Shown: one piece after another, positions 1 through 11,455 of the stretch
How the letters are laid out: each line of letters opens with the position of its first letter
Position numbering within the stretch: the first letter of the stretch is position 1
From: Stenopsyche tienmushanensis
Taxonomy: Eukaryota; Arthropoda; Insecta; Trichoptera; Stenopsychidae
Direction of reading: 5' to 3'
Length of the DNA: 64,000 nucleotides
Assembly (NCBI GenBank): GCA_008973525.1
Contig: WACJ01000098.1
Coordinates: 744,001-808,000, forward strand
Translations under genes and position numbers: made by a program
Notes under the pieces: generated by a model
Told to the model about the DNA's origin: nothing
Database searches by the model: none
Seen by the model: the letters and a program-made list of their open reading frames with translations, nothing else

Positions 1-172
1 ATAAGAATTTGAAATAAAGTTCTTTTGAATAGCCCTGTCCAATTTTATGAATCTAATCCTCAATCAAGGCATCAATCATTTAACAAATTTTGTTGATATG
101 ATAATTTTTTCCCGAGCCAGAACTTTTGTATTAAGCGGCCAAAAACTATAGATAAATATTTGATAAAAAAAT

Positions 173-947
173 TGTAACGTGGTAGCAACCCCTCAGCCGA
201 ATATCGGGGCCCAGTTATCTTCGTCGCGCCGGTTCTGCACTCCTCTTCTTTCAAGCAGCAGCAGCAACCCCTCTGTTAAGCGACGGTATTCTCAAGAAAC
301 GTGAGTTTCCGATGACCCACGACTGCCCCGAATGAGATTCGTAACGTCGGCGAGAAGGAATCCATAATAGCGGTGGTGGAGAAGGAAGAAAGAGATGCGA
401 TGGAATGAATGAGGAACGGAAGCGATTGATGTATTTCAAAGACGATGTCTTCTTATAACTAATTTATTTTCTACACTTAATTTAGATGCTTAAAATAATC
501 AGTAAGATTTGACTAACGTTGATTACAAACTTAGAACAAAGGACTTAAACTCGTAGACTTAACTCTAGAAAAACTTAAGCTAACTAACACTACTGCTTAG
601 GACTAAAGCTTAAACCTAACTGATCGTCATTTAATTCGGAAGGATGGCGCAAGCCAAATCATATTTGTTGATGTTATTAGACAAATATGATTCGACTTGA
701 ATCAAAGACCGGCATCGGCAATATTTGAATCGATTTAATCATAATAAATCGAGCGGTTTAAAATCAAAGCTAAGTATTTTACAGATGTGACGAAATCGAG
801 TTGGTGTAAATAAAATGGATTAAGATATGCGTATTGCTAACGAATTACGCTTTAACCTTGACCGGAAAACGTTCTAGAGTGAGCCATTTGTTAAATATCA
901 TCACTCCCTTTTACCGTAATTTTCTCATAATTTTCCCCCACGTTACA
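173..947 (-). repeat. LTR of a Gypsy/BEL-type retrotransposon, copy 1 of a tandem pair
   Basis: A 775-bp unit bounded by TGTAACGTGG and CCACGTTACA, so it has the TG...CA ends of an LTR with a 10-bp terminal inverted repeat. It is a direct repeat of 960-1743, nearly identical except for a block near 475-530 that differs from its partner. Orientation is inferred from the stub at 948-959, which reads as a primer-binding site on the minus strand. On the opposite strand short frames occur, but none has retroelement similarity. A TIR-bounded DNA element is the alternative reading. Confidence 0.65.
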
Positions 948-959
948 CTCTGACACCAG
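948..959 (-). other. Primer-binding-site-like stub between two LTRs
   Basis: The 12 bases between the two LTR copies read CTGGTGTCAGAG on the minus strand, directly after an LTR end GTTACA. The string TGGTGTCAGA matches the 3' end complement of a leucine tRNA as I recall it, and the same string follows an LTR-like end at 39976. It looks like the only remnant of the internal region of the element. Confidence 0.5.
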
Positions 960-1743
960 TGTAACGTGGTAGCAACCCCTCAGCCGAATATCGGGGCCCA
1001 GTGATCTTCGTCGCGCCGGTTCTGCACTCCTCTTCTTTCAAGCAGCAGCAGCAACCCCTCTGTTAAGCGACGGTATTCTCAAGAAACGTGAGTTTCCGAT
1101 GACCCACGACTGCCCCGAATTAGATTCGTAACGTCGGCGAGAAGGACTCAATAATAGCGGTGGTGAAGAAGGAAGAGAGATGGGTGGATGAATGAGGATG
1201 ACGGGAGCGATTGATGTATTTCAAAGACGATGTCTTCTTATAACTAATTTATTTTCTACACTTATATTGTATTAGAATAGGTAACCATTGTAATTGTACT
1301 TAAATGAAACTTAAAACAAAGGACTTAAACTCGTAGACTTAACTCTAGAAAAACTTAAGCTAACTAACACTACTGCTTAGGACTAAAGCTTAAACCTAAC
1401 TGATCGTCGTTTGATTCGCAATGATGGCGTAAGCCAAATCATATATGTTGATGTTATTAGAAAAATATGATTCGACTTGAATCAAAGACCGGCATCGGCA
1501 ATATTTGAATCGATTTAATCAAAATAAATCGAGGCGGTTTAAAATCAAAGCTGGACACACAGATGGATGGAAATCACAGATGTGACGAAATCAAGTTGGT
1601 GTAAATAAAATTAAATGCGCATCGCCCTTATTTCTGACGAATTACGCTTTAACCTTGATCAGGACGTTCTAGAGTGTGCCGTTGGTTGAAAATCATCACT
1701 CCTTTTTCCCAAAATTTTCTTGTGATTTTCCCCCCACGTTACA
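960..1743 (-). repeat. LTR copy 2 of the tandem pair
   Basis: A 784-bp direct repeat of 173-947 with the same TGTAACGTGG start and CCACGTTACA end. Differences include a diverged block at about 1262-1315 and several small indels, so the two copies are not recent identical twins. Confidence 0.65.
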
Positions 1744-1961
1744 AAATATTTATCATAATAATTTAAAAAAATTGACTAGGTATACATCGATATATCAGTT
1801 TCAGGACGTCGTTGGTTTCAAATATATTTTATTTCCTATATTGATTCTTCTTCTTCTTCTTAACACATTCCACCTGCTGCGTTTCGCATGAAAAACGAAT
1901 TTCGCAAAACTATTTTTTGAAAGAATTTTTTTTTTGTAAAATTCGATATTCAACTCAACAT

Positions 1962-2672
1962 TGGGGCTTGCAATTAATCGTCAAATCACCGGTAAAACGG
2001 TTTAAAAAAATCCTCTACATTAGCAGATTATCGGTTATTTACCGGTAAATAAAATGTTTTAAAATACACAAAAAAATGTATTTAAATATAATATTAATAT
2101 GTAAGCACAAGTTCATTTAGATTAGAGTAAAAATATACCCTAAACATTAATGTCTTATTTAGTGTTGCATTACTTGATGCACGATAAATAACAAACCCAT
2201 ATGTAACGTTAAGGTGGGGGCGCTCTCGGGGGCCTCCCCGCCCCCACGTACTCGTCTGGATGGCCGCGCTAGCGCACGGGTCTGTTCTTCTATCGGACCG
2301 TGATGTTGCTGGACGAATGGATGGTAATAGAAGAGCGTTGAATAGAAAGACTCTCTTCTCTAAATAACTATTTATTCCACACGAGAGAGAGATCTGACTG
2401 CAGGAAGGACGACCTCTCGCAGCCAAGGCTGACCGATGACTCTGCCGATTCCCGCCTCCTGAACGTCACTCCCCAACCGGCAACGGTGCACGCGCAAGAA
2501 GCAATTCGTATGCAGGTGCAATGTCTCCATAGGACCACAAGAGATGGCGCTGTTAAAATAACACATTGCGCCTGAAGAGAGGCGGAAGATGTCGCTGCTA
2601 ATTCTAATAATTTTGAATTTACCTATGGTAATCGTTGAGCGATTTACCGATAAACCGGCAATGTAAGCCCTA
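1962..2672. mobile_element. Possible hAT-like non-autonomous element hosting an LTR
   Basis: The left side begins TGGGGCTTGCAATTAATCG and the right side, on the opposite strand, begins CTAGGGCTTACATTGCCGG. Both are followed by ACCGGT/ACCGAT-rich sequence, giving imperfect inverted ends with the GGGCTTRCA look of hAT termini. The LTR-family-B copy starting at 2202 would be an insertion within it. No transposase and no clear 8-bp target duplication were seen. Confidence 0.3.
2202..2612 (+). repeat. Solo LTR, family B (longest 5' end)
   Basis: Starts TGTAACGTTAAGGTGGGGGC and carries the family-B core: a GC-rich hairpin (CTGCAGGAAGG...CAGCCAAGG), then GCACGCGCAAGAAGCAAT, GCAATGTCTCC, and GGCGCTGTTAAAATAACACA. 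Related copies lie at about 8140, 12470, 34050, 39090 and 53010. The end near 2612 is not clean. The open frames on the minus strand here are shadows of this repeat. Confidence 0.6.
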
Positions 2673-2946
2673 GTATACATACTAAGAAATTAAACATACA
2701 TTCGCAAAAAATTGAGCCAAAAATAAACGCAAGAATAATTTGAGCCACATACATGTGTTATATGGGACGAGCAGTATGTAAAAGGGTAGTTCATTTTAAC
2801 TCTACACTCTACAATACTTAATCTTAATTAACATGTTAAAATCATTGCTTTTATAGTTAAAAAAATGCATCAAATTCCAAACTACAAAGCACGCGTTTTC
2901 AAGTGGACTGTAATGTGTTAAAGTCTAAGATTTGAATCCGCACATA

Positions 2947-3231
2947 TACAGGATGTTTTGCAAATAAATTGACAAGTTAGGGAGGTCTTAATTCTTTTGC
3001 ACGTTCCTAGACAAAAGAAATTCAGTGGTGTCAGATCTGACACAATGACGGATATGACACGTCTCCAGACAAAGAAATCCATTGGTGTCAGATCTGAAGA
3101 CCGTGCGATCTACGGAATAGGGCACGTTCCTAGGCGAAGACATCCAGTGGTGTCAGATCTGGAGACCGTGTGTGCCACAGAATAGGGTACGATTTCAACA
3201 ACTCTGACACTTCGTGTTAGTACCCTGTATA
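2947..3231. mobile_element. Small TIR element with three units of a 65-bp repeat
   Basis: Ends are TATACAGGATGTTTT on the left and, on the opposite strand, TTATACAGGGTACTA on the right, the ACAGGGTGTTT-type terminus common in insect DNA transposons. Inside, the string GGTGTCAGATCTG recurs at 3027, 3084 and 3149 with spacing 57 then 65. The same unit forms the larger array at 17980-18357. On the minus strand the unit encodes a segment like SPDLTPLDFF, typical of a DDE transposase. Confidence 0.55.
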
Positions 3232-5070
3232 ATATAATCTAGGACAGCAAAATTTCGTCCAAAAATTATTTAATATCAAAAATGTTTCAAATAAAATATG
3301 ATAATTAATAAGGTATTTTATCTTGTTAGTTGTATCCAAATTATTTGAAGACTAAAATTATTTTTATATGAACAAATTATGATCTGAGCAGATCACTTGA
3401 TTTTTTATAGCCACTAATTGCTCCGAATTTTCGGCAGATTCTTTTCTTTTATCAAAAATGATTGTTTTTATGTTGATTAAATTTTTGATTATAGATATTA
3501 TTCATTCACGAAAACATAATTTATTTATATTCAAGAATAGTCGTTTGTACTTGGAATAGTGCTGTATAAAAAATATGCGGAATTGAAATAGCATCAAGTC
3601 TACCGGAAAGCGTCGAGAAATGTTTACAATACTAGATTGTTAGCATATTTGCAAGAATAGAATCTCGAATGAAAGCTGGGATGTATTGTAACAGTATGAT
3701 TGATTGCCATCCCTAACTTGTTTGCCGTCACGGCGACATTTTCACCGTGTCCTGAAAAATATGTGTATATTTATGCGCGTTGTTATTCCACAGCATGCAG
3801 ACTATTGTGCAACTCTTCGGAAAGTCCATGAATATGGCATACGAACCTATCCATTATTTCTCGTGGTGTATTTTCGTGGGTATTGGGATAGTGGAATGAT
3901 CTCGTGTGCGTTAAGTTGAGGCATCAGCGTAAGCACCGAAGCGAATGAGGTAGTGGTAAAAGTGTCAAAAATAGGTAAATCCCTTTTCGTCAGTGGTTCA
4001 AACCGGCGTAAAAATGGTGTCACCTTCTGCGGTGGAGGAGGCCTGATGGAGGAGGAGGCTTTCGCGCTTCGCTGCCCATGTTTGACGGACGGTCATATCG
4101 GGTTATTAATGATCCTGTTATCGCGTACGTCCGTTGTCCGCCCGAAAGACGAAACAAAGGATTTTTGACAACTTATCACATTGTGGCCCCGTACGACTGA
4201 GTACTAAAACGCCAAATAGCATGAAGAGGTGAGATTTAGAAAATTCATTCCGCCGCAGATCGTATAACGAGATTTGTATTAACAGAGAGAGAATGCCTAT
4301 TGAGAGCAGTGAAGCCTGTCACGGAGCATTTTTAGAATTTCCCGTTGTAATCTTCCAAACGGTATTTTTTCGCACGATCTCATATGTATAAGAAGCAAGC
4401 GAACCGGAAAATTGCGGATACTTCGCATTAATATGATTTTTTTTTATAAAAAGATGAAATTTGTATAGAAATGATACGATACAGCACGCGTCAAAAATGT
4501 AGCTCTTAACGCATGAAGCTCAATTTGAACCGAATTAGGCGTAAAACTCTCTTAATAAATATAATGTATCTTCCATATATTCGTCTTTGGACATTACATT
4601 ATAAATTCATAGTAAGTTAAAACACACAACAAAGAAAATAGTCTGGGAATCTCCATTCATATCGAACACATATCAGCTACTGAAAAGATGAACTCGGAAA
4701 TTGGATTTGTAAAGCTCAGTTTTCAACACCTTTGATTCTGATTTCAAAATTGATACATATTCTTCCAATGTTTTCTGAAGTTGAAACATTACATTTGTGG
4801 CTCAGTCTTTATCAAATCATGTATAATATTTTTTTAAATCAAAATGATGTATCTATTTCATATTTTTAAAATCCTGTAACGGCGTTTTTCCTACATAGTG
4901 CGTTCATTATTGGAAATAAAATTAAATGGTTGACAGTTTTTAAAAGAAAAGCATTTTGCTTATTTATCCAACTTTTTTACATTACTTAAATATTTAATGA
5001 AAAATTCAGGAAAGATAAAAATCAATGATTAACATTTGACATAACTATAATTTATTCAAAATACTAATCA
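3232..5070. other. No gene seen
   Basis: AT-rich unique-looking sequence. Frames at 3704-3919 and 3953-4168 resemble nothing I know and lack splice or codon support. The stretch 3690-4200 is somewhat more GC-rich than its surroundings. Confidence 0.5.
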
Positions 5071-5072
5071 TA

Positions 5073-5496
5073 TTAGATGTATTGAAAAGTCTTTGCCGAT
5101 TATTTAACAATTAAATAATTTTTATTTACAAAGTCTTACAAAACATGATTTCCTTTATTACTTAAGGGTTTTCCCCTTTCCACCACTAGAGGTGTTTTTC
5201 AAACATCGGTTAGCGGATTTAAACTTTGAAAATCAAAATTGATATTTTTATTGTAACCCTTATTGTAAATTTCATTTATGGCTTTTGTATTCCTCTTGGT
5301 TTTTAAACCCTGGTCAAAAAACAGCAACTTATAATGCCTAATGTGATTTTGTTCGGTTTCGGGTTTTGATATATTACCACTGACCAATTCTTTTTTTAAA
5401 AAAACTTAGGGAGTAGCTGTCTTCACCGTGTCTAGACACAAATTGAGCTCAAACAGACATCTATCAAAATCGGCAAGGACTTATCGATATACCTAA
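5073..5496 (-). mobile_element. Internally deleted mariner-like element (424 bp)
   Basis: Ends are TTAGATGTATTGAAAAGTCT and, on the opposite strand, TTAGGTATATCGATAAGTCC, flanked on each side by TA (5071-5072, 5497-5498), as expected for mariner insertion. The right ~90 bp (…TGTCTTCACCGTGTCTAGAC…GAGCTCAAA) and the left end match the mariner at 10624-11455. This copy is therefore a deletion derivative of the same family, with most of the transposase missing. Confidence 0.75.
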
Positions 5497-5989
5497 TATT
5501 ATTCAAGCCAAGAAAATATTAATTTTTAATTTTCATCAAGTTCCCTTGCTACAACTATAGTCATGTCTATCGAAGCCCTAGCCATCTTGATTCGAAAGTA
5601 GATGACGTTTATTTAACAAAAATTGATATAAACTACTTGTACACAAAAAAGTAGTTTTGTATATTTTATATTAATGTCGGTATGTACAATTATTTTGGCT
5701 TAGAAAGTTTTTATTTTTATGACTGCAACGTTGAAAGATTGGTAGACTAAAACTTTCCTGATTAAAATTTTATAACCACAGACTGAAACAAAAATTGGCT
5801 TTGTAGAAACTGGCTTCTGTATTGTGTGGATGCTTCTAATATATAAAAGATATTTCATTCGTTTTAAGGATTCCATAGGAAATATTTTATATATCATGTT
5901 TTTCAATTGCATTCCACACTTTCACATGGCTTCCACATCTAGGGCTTTATCAATCGCTTCAGTATTTACTTTTTTATATCCAGGAAATC

Positions 5990-6400
5990 AGTCTTAATCT
6001 GGATCGAGATTTTAATATTAGAATAATACATATTCTGGACACGTTCAGCAATATCATTCACTAACAACATAGCATGGACGGTTTTATTTTCAGCCTCAAA
6101 ATCAGGATCATCCTCCAAAGTTCAACATATTTATTCAAATACAATGATGAGATATCCAGTATCTGGAAAAATTGTGAGAAGTTGCCAATCACAAAGTCTT
6201 TTATGCTTTATTCGGTGATGTGTCATCAATGTTTTTTATTTTTAGGCAATCCTCTATATCTTTGATTCTTAGTGTATCTACCATATTTCTCTTATTTTGA
6301 ACTGAAAGTTCATAGTCAAAAAATACAAATGATACCAACTTTACCGACAAGTACCTTAAATGGTCCAGTATTCTTTTTAAGGCGACTTTGACCATAATTT
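5990..6400 (-). pseudogene. Decayed open frame of an arthropod repeat-associated protein family
   Basis: On the minus strand 6395-6290 reads LDHLRYLSVKLVSFVFFDYELS followed by KRNMVDTL. After a frameshift and a stop, about 6130-5990 reads DDPDFEAENKTVHAMLLVNDIAERVQN. I recognise this order (LWYLSEELVVLAFFD, then KRxMV, then VNDxAERGVxLI) from a large family of uncharacterised arthropod proteins found in many genomic copies, often near transposons. At least one frameshift and a stop make this copy non-functional. Family function is unknown to me. The assignment rests on pattern recall, not a search. Confidence 0.55.
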
Positions 6401-8139
6401 GGTTTATAATTTCAAAGGATGCAAGGTTTTCTAATTATTGTAAATCATTTTTCGGTGCTAAATATCTGAATGTGGCTTGAAACCTCTTTTTTGTCAGATA
6501 AACTGATGTTTAAATAGGAAAATCTTTAAGCAATAAATAGCTTTAGACATCCATCCATGGCTTTCCAAACGAAACTCTCTTTTCAGAAATTCTTCCCAAA
6601 TAAATGATGGAAAGATTCAGCAGCTCTTTATAGTCTTTTTATAGTTTTTAATAAAATAAATCCTGTCTATAGCAACATTTTATATATTTTTGGAGAATGT
6701 GGTACCATAAATAACTGTTTTATAATCACTTTGATCAATTTTGTCCCGGTTTTTGAAAAGCGAAGCGGTGAAAAATATGAACCGACCTAATAAACACTTG
6801 TTCAAAGTATCCAAGATAAATCTTCTTCCCAAGTATCCAAGATAAAGATTTTCGTAGTAAGAAGCTTTAATGAATTTGAAATAATAGTACGACTTGATAA
6901 ATTGAATTTCTTATTTATTTGTATTGATATAAATAAAAACATCATGAGCGTTTTCACTTATTTGCGAGGAAACTTTTTATCTGATTATCATCCATTTAAG
7001 TAATACCGCCATCAATCAAAGATAGTCTCGGCTGAAATAAAATATTTTATGCGTTAAGGAGAGTACAATGATTAAATCAAGGGCCGACATTGCGTCAAGA
7101 AGTTGCTGAAGGATAGGAAGAAACGAGGGAAGGGCACAAACAATAAACGCAAACTTTTCGAGAACTCTAACAGAGCCTTTGTTTTATTTGGAGCGTCAGC
7201 ACTCTTTTGTCTACCGGAGAAGTAGTTGCGATATCAATTCAGCACTTTTGCCTCGTTTTCAAGTACTCAACAAAGTTGTATGGTGATAACTTATCTCTCG
7301 GCCAATTCTTATGCCGCTATTAATACAGCGCTGATGATTTAATAATCCGGTATTTATACAAATAGGGGGTTGCCTAATTTCAAACTTTGTCCGATTGCGT
7401 ACAAAATTTCATTGTTTCGGGGGTTGTTTTGCGAGCGTACGTCGTCCCGAAGGCTTTCGAATGGGGATTCGGAAAAATATGGTAATATCCGTTGTAACAT
7501 AGGCAATGATCTACGGTTGAGCTTTTTATAGCTTATAAGTGTGCGAATAAGAAATGGCGGAATTCATTTTTTGCGAAGAACAACATGACAGCCGGCTGCC
7601 TAATAAATAATGCACCTTCTGCCTGTCTCTAAAATATAAATTATCACACAAAAACACATGTCATAAATTGTGTACAGATTTTCTCCGCAAGAGAAAGCTT
7701 ACAAGGCCTAGAAATTATTTACTCAGTTCCACAGCAAAATATATTTTATATTTAGAGGAAAACAGTGAACTGAAGGATATTGTTATTTCTATTTCATATT
7801 TATGATTAAGCCGATAACAGCAACAATATTACTCGCAAAGATTTAGGATAACCCACATCAAAAATGTTTCTAATATGTCAGGGATTTATTTTCTTATCAC
7901 CAACATAGAGCGGAAATCAATACTTATCACAAAAATGGTTATAACTCAAGCATTCGTGATTAGCGATCACATTTATAAGAACAATCAAACGACATCAATA
8001 TTATTCAAAAGCGATTTGGCGTTTTACGAAATTTTATCCTTATTGAATTATCATGAATTGCCAAATACACTATTTTTTGAAGATTTCATCAGCAGATTCT
8101 GCGCTGTATTTTAACAGGAAATTTTATATGAACAGATTT
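6401..8139. other. No gene seen
   Basis: AT-rich sequence with no recognised repeat or coding similarity. The frame at 7875-8114 shows no family features. 7080-7560 is less AT-rich and appears unique. Confidence 0.5.
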
Positions 8140-8398
8140 AATTCGCCAGATTAACAGTGATATCTTCCGTCTCTCTCTAGACGAAATGTGTTATTTTAAC
8201 AGCGCCATCTTCTGTGGCGCGACGAGGACATTGCACCTGACCGATCGCTTCTTGCGCGTGCACCGTTGCCAGCTGGGTGGTGATGCGTAGAAGGCGGGTG
8301 TCAGGATGAGTCGTCGGTTAGCCTTGGCTGCGGAAGGACGTCCTTCTCACAGCCAGACCGGGGACTCTGCTCCAAGAGCGCCCCCGTTCCGACGCTTC
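8140..8398 (-). repeat. LTR family B copy, internally shortened
   Basis: Inverted relative to the 2202 and 34050 copies. It contains GTGTTATTTTAACAGCGCC, CGCTTCTTGCGCGTGCACC, the hairpin TGGCTGCGGAAGGACGTCC...CACAGCCAGA, and ends in AGCGCCCCCGTTCC, the complement of the family-B start. A segment between the hairpin and the 5' end found in the 2202 copy is missing. Confidence 0.65.
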
Positions 8399-8786
8399 AC
8401 TTTTTTAAGATAAGATCTTTAACAAATATATTGTTTCCATCAATATTATCATCCTTTGAATATTGGATTATCTCAGATGACATTCTTACCAAATTTAATT
8501 TACCAGAATCTATCAAACTATCTTCAGCCTGAATATATTGCAATTCTTCATCTTATCCTAAATTTATTGCAATTATTCTCTGATCTAATTTTGCGTGATT
8601 TAGAGAGGTTGCCTTGAATATATCAAAAACAAGATCTAACTAACAAAACAAAATTAGATTTATTTTCTACAACTTTATTTATTAAATAATACATTTTATA
8701 GTAAATATTAAAATTAATAAGCGGTAATAATTTTAAGATTATGATATTAAAAGCCAATTTCTAGATATTAGTAACAGAGACAAGTA

Positions 8787-9115
8787 CACTTGGGTTTGTT
8801 TTAATGCGGATCTTTTTTATGCGATTTCGAAGTTATGCGGTTTTCCAAAATAATGGAACCAATCTTTCATTTTTCTATAGAGAACAAAGTTTTTTTATGC
8901 GAATACGCATAAAAAAGTCACGATCTGCGTAAAAAATTAATGGTTAAATTTTAGTGCAATGTTTAACTCTTTGAGTAGTGAGCTAATTTAAAATCATAAT
9001 AAAATTAAAGGGTTAATCAGCGATTATATTTTAAAAAAGACGATTTCAATATAGAAGGATAACGAATGAATGTATGCTTACTAGACTGTAAAATAGACTT
9101 TAATAAAGCAATTCT
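8787..9115 (+). mobile_element. Composite TA element, copy D1 (right end lost)
   Basis: After TA (8785-8786) it begins CACTTGGGTTTGTTTTAATG, then GAAGTTATGCGG and AATGGAACCAATC, then the palindrome at 8891-8916 (TTTTTTATGCG-AATA-CGCATAAAAAA). It contains a piggyBac-like insert at 8963-9016 followed by TCAGCGATTA and ACTAGACTGTAAAATAGAC, the arrangement also seen in D2 and D3. The right terminal repeat is absent. Confidence 0.6.
8963..9016 (+). mobile_element. Minimal piggyBac-like MITE inside D1
   Basis: Only 54 bp including both TTAA ends: TTAACTCTTTGAGTAGTGAG ... AAAGGGTTAA. It is an internally deleted form of the 400-bp element at 23752-24151. TTAA flanks and CCC/GGG-type ends are the hallmark of piggyBac-like insertion. 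Confidence 0.55.
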
Positions 9116-10200
9116 AATACAAACTGTTATTAAAATATTTAATAAGGGTACTTAAAGTTATTACAATATCCATATAAAAAATGTATTGTTTGAATACTTA
9201 GAGCAATATCTGTTGATAAATGCTTAATTGTAAGTCATCGGTAAACAATGGTTTGTATATGAAATACATTTTTTCCCCTAAATATAATTTATTAGTCATA
9301 GAACCTCCGCAATCTTACCTCTGTATAAAATTTGGTGATTTTAATCATTTCATCATGAAAAATTCATGTATTTTTATGCATATATTATTCCAATATTATA
9401 AAGAACCGTCATGTTTCTTCATACACCAAATCTGCTGTTATGCAGCGTCGATTGAATCCATTTATAAATTGGCAATTTAACCATTTCATGCCCATAAGAT
9501 GAAGAAATTAAAAGTATCAATTTCGTTCCATTCCGTTAACCAAAAATGGAACGATAATCCGTTTAAAGCCATCAAAGTTTTAACGAACGTAAAAACCCCG
9601 TTCAAACACATTAGCAGCGCTGCACTGAGCTCATAGAAAAGGATATTCCGGGTGCTCCTGATTTTCCTCCTTTTTCTCGAGCGGTAAACAAATCTGGAGC
9701 AATTCTCTCAATTAAGAGTGTTTCGAGCTAAATTTTAAGTGGATTTCGAGTGAATATCTACTTTGTGGAAGACGTATCCTATGTAGTTGGCAGCTGTTAG
9801 CGAGTTAGCTTGCGTTTCTTGCTACAACTTAAAATAGCGAAGGCGCTCGAATCCATACAAGTTTATAAACTCTACAGTATTTCCACCCCTAACTACCTGT
9901 CAACTCCACTTTTTTACACGCGATTTTTTTTAATGCATCCTAGCACTTGGAGATCTAAACACGCGGTTGCAATCGCCTCTGACCGTTGTGATCTCTCGTT
10001 TGACTCCTTTGTTAAATATGCAATACTTAATAGTATTTTTAAATTTTGATTTTTGGATTTTGGGAGCACTCTAAAGGTATTTTTTTTAAATAATGATTCC
10101 CTTTATCCTTTTGCAACGCAATGATCTCTAATTGAATTTCGCTAAAAAAATAATTCATTTCAAGCTTCACAATAACAAATAATCGAAAAAAGACTTGCTT
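9116..10200. other. No gene seen
   Basis: AT-rich. Frames at 9220-9480 and 9810-10049 lack any recognised domain. 9560-9800 is more balanced in composition and looks single-copy. Confidence 0.5.
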
Positions 10201-10262
10201 TATAATTTGAAGCAGCGAGTGGTCATTATATAGCGGGCATCTACTAAGGTCGTGATTTTAAA
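10200..10262. repeat. Short dispersed repeat (three copies)
   Basis: TTGAAGCAGCGAGTGGTCAT followed by a block ending AGGTCGTGATTT. Similar blocks occur at 13917-13980 and 49785-49850. No class can be assigned. Confidence 0.45.
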
Positions 10263-10623
10263 TTGGTGTGTTTTAAAAAGAGCATTTTTAAACATATTTT
10301 GCGTTTACACATTTCAGCAATTCCATACAAGATTCTTATTTTAAATGGAGTTAAAATTATTCTTGAAATTTTCTTCTCCCCATTTAGTCTACATATATAC
10401 ACATTCTCTTGCAAATAACTCCATCCGTCGTCTTCCAGGATGGGATATTTTTTGCATCGAATCGTCTTATTCGACCAATCTTTCCAGACGGTCTCTTCAG
10501 TTAAAATGATGTAAAACTTTCTACGAGTACAAATAACATATATAGCTGAATGTATCAAATTTAAATCTAGAAAATCGCATGTATTATAATATACATGTAA
10601 AAATCGCTACACGTATGATATAT

Positions 10624-11455
10624 TTAGGTGTATTGAAAAGTCTTTGTCGGTTATTTAACAATGAAAAATTGTATTTAATGTTTTCATTTTTATTAAAAAA
10701 AAATACTGATTTCGAGTCGAAATATGTACAAAAATGATTTTAGACTTCAGTTGCGTTTTGAAATAATTTATCGTTTAGAGAATGTGCCAAAAATCTAAAA
10801 AGATGATAATCCGTTGGAGGCAGATTTGGTGAATATGGATGGTATGTAAGTTTTTCCCATTTTAATTCCCTGATTTTTTCAGACATCTTCGCCTTATGGG
10901 ATCAAGCGTTGTCGTCTTGTAGAATCACTAAATTGTTCCTGATTATTTCTCGAGGTTGAATCTCATTTTTAATTTATCCTTTTCAAATGCTGACAATATA
11001 CATCTGCACCTATTGTTTCATCAGGTTTCATAAATTCATAATGAATAATTCCTTGAATATTCCACCAAACGTATAAGATAATTGCAGATCATCAGTCCAG
11101 GCTTCGGAGTTGGAAATGGTTTTTATCTCAGTGAAAGTCATTGACTTTTATTACTTATGTTGTTATAAACTACCTATTTTTAATTCCCAGTAACAATTCG
11201 GTGCAAAAGGGATGAACTTTTTGCCTTGACAATAAACATTTGCACGTGTTTCATCGCTTTGCTTTGTTATTTTTGAACAGTTCGTGCAGCATTCAAATCC
11301 CATTAAATTCATCTGTTGATCGGTTTTAGACTTTGATACTTTACCCTTAATAATTGTCTTTTTACCCGTTAATATTACTGACCAATAGTCATTTAAAAAA
11401 AGTTACGGAGATGCTGTCTTCACTGTGTCTGGACACAAACTGAGCTCAAATAGAT
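10624..11455 (-). mobile_element. Mariner-like transposon, decayed, 5' terminal repeat lost
   Basis: The left end TTAGGTGTATTGAAAAGTCT matches 5073. On the minus strand, transposase blocks appear in mariner order across several frames: HRIVTGN, TPKPGL, WWNIQGIIHYEF, ADVYCQHLKR, LVILQDDNA, then WEKLTYHPYSPN and TDYHLFRFLAHSL. The first catalytic Asp motif has N where D is expected (TGN for TGD). Stops and frameshifts separate the blocks. The right part up to ~11455 matches 5405-5455, but its terminal repeat is missing. It is an inactive DD34D-class element. Confidence 0.8.

Noticed and set aside
2094..2680. Two overlapping minus-strand frames of 110 and 102 codons
   Set aside because: Both run through an LTR-family-B copy and recur as fragments in its other copies; they are repeat shadows.
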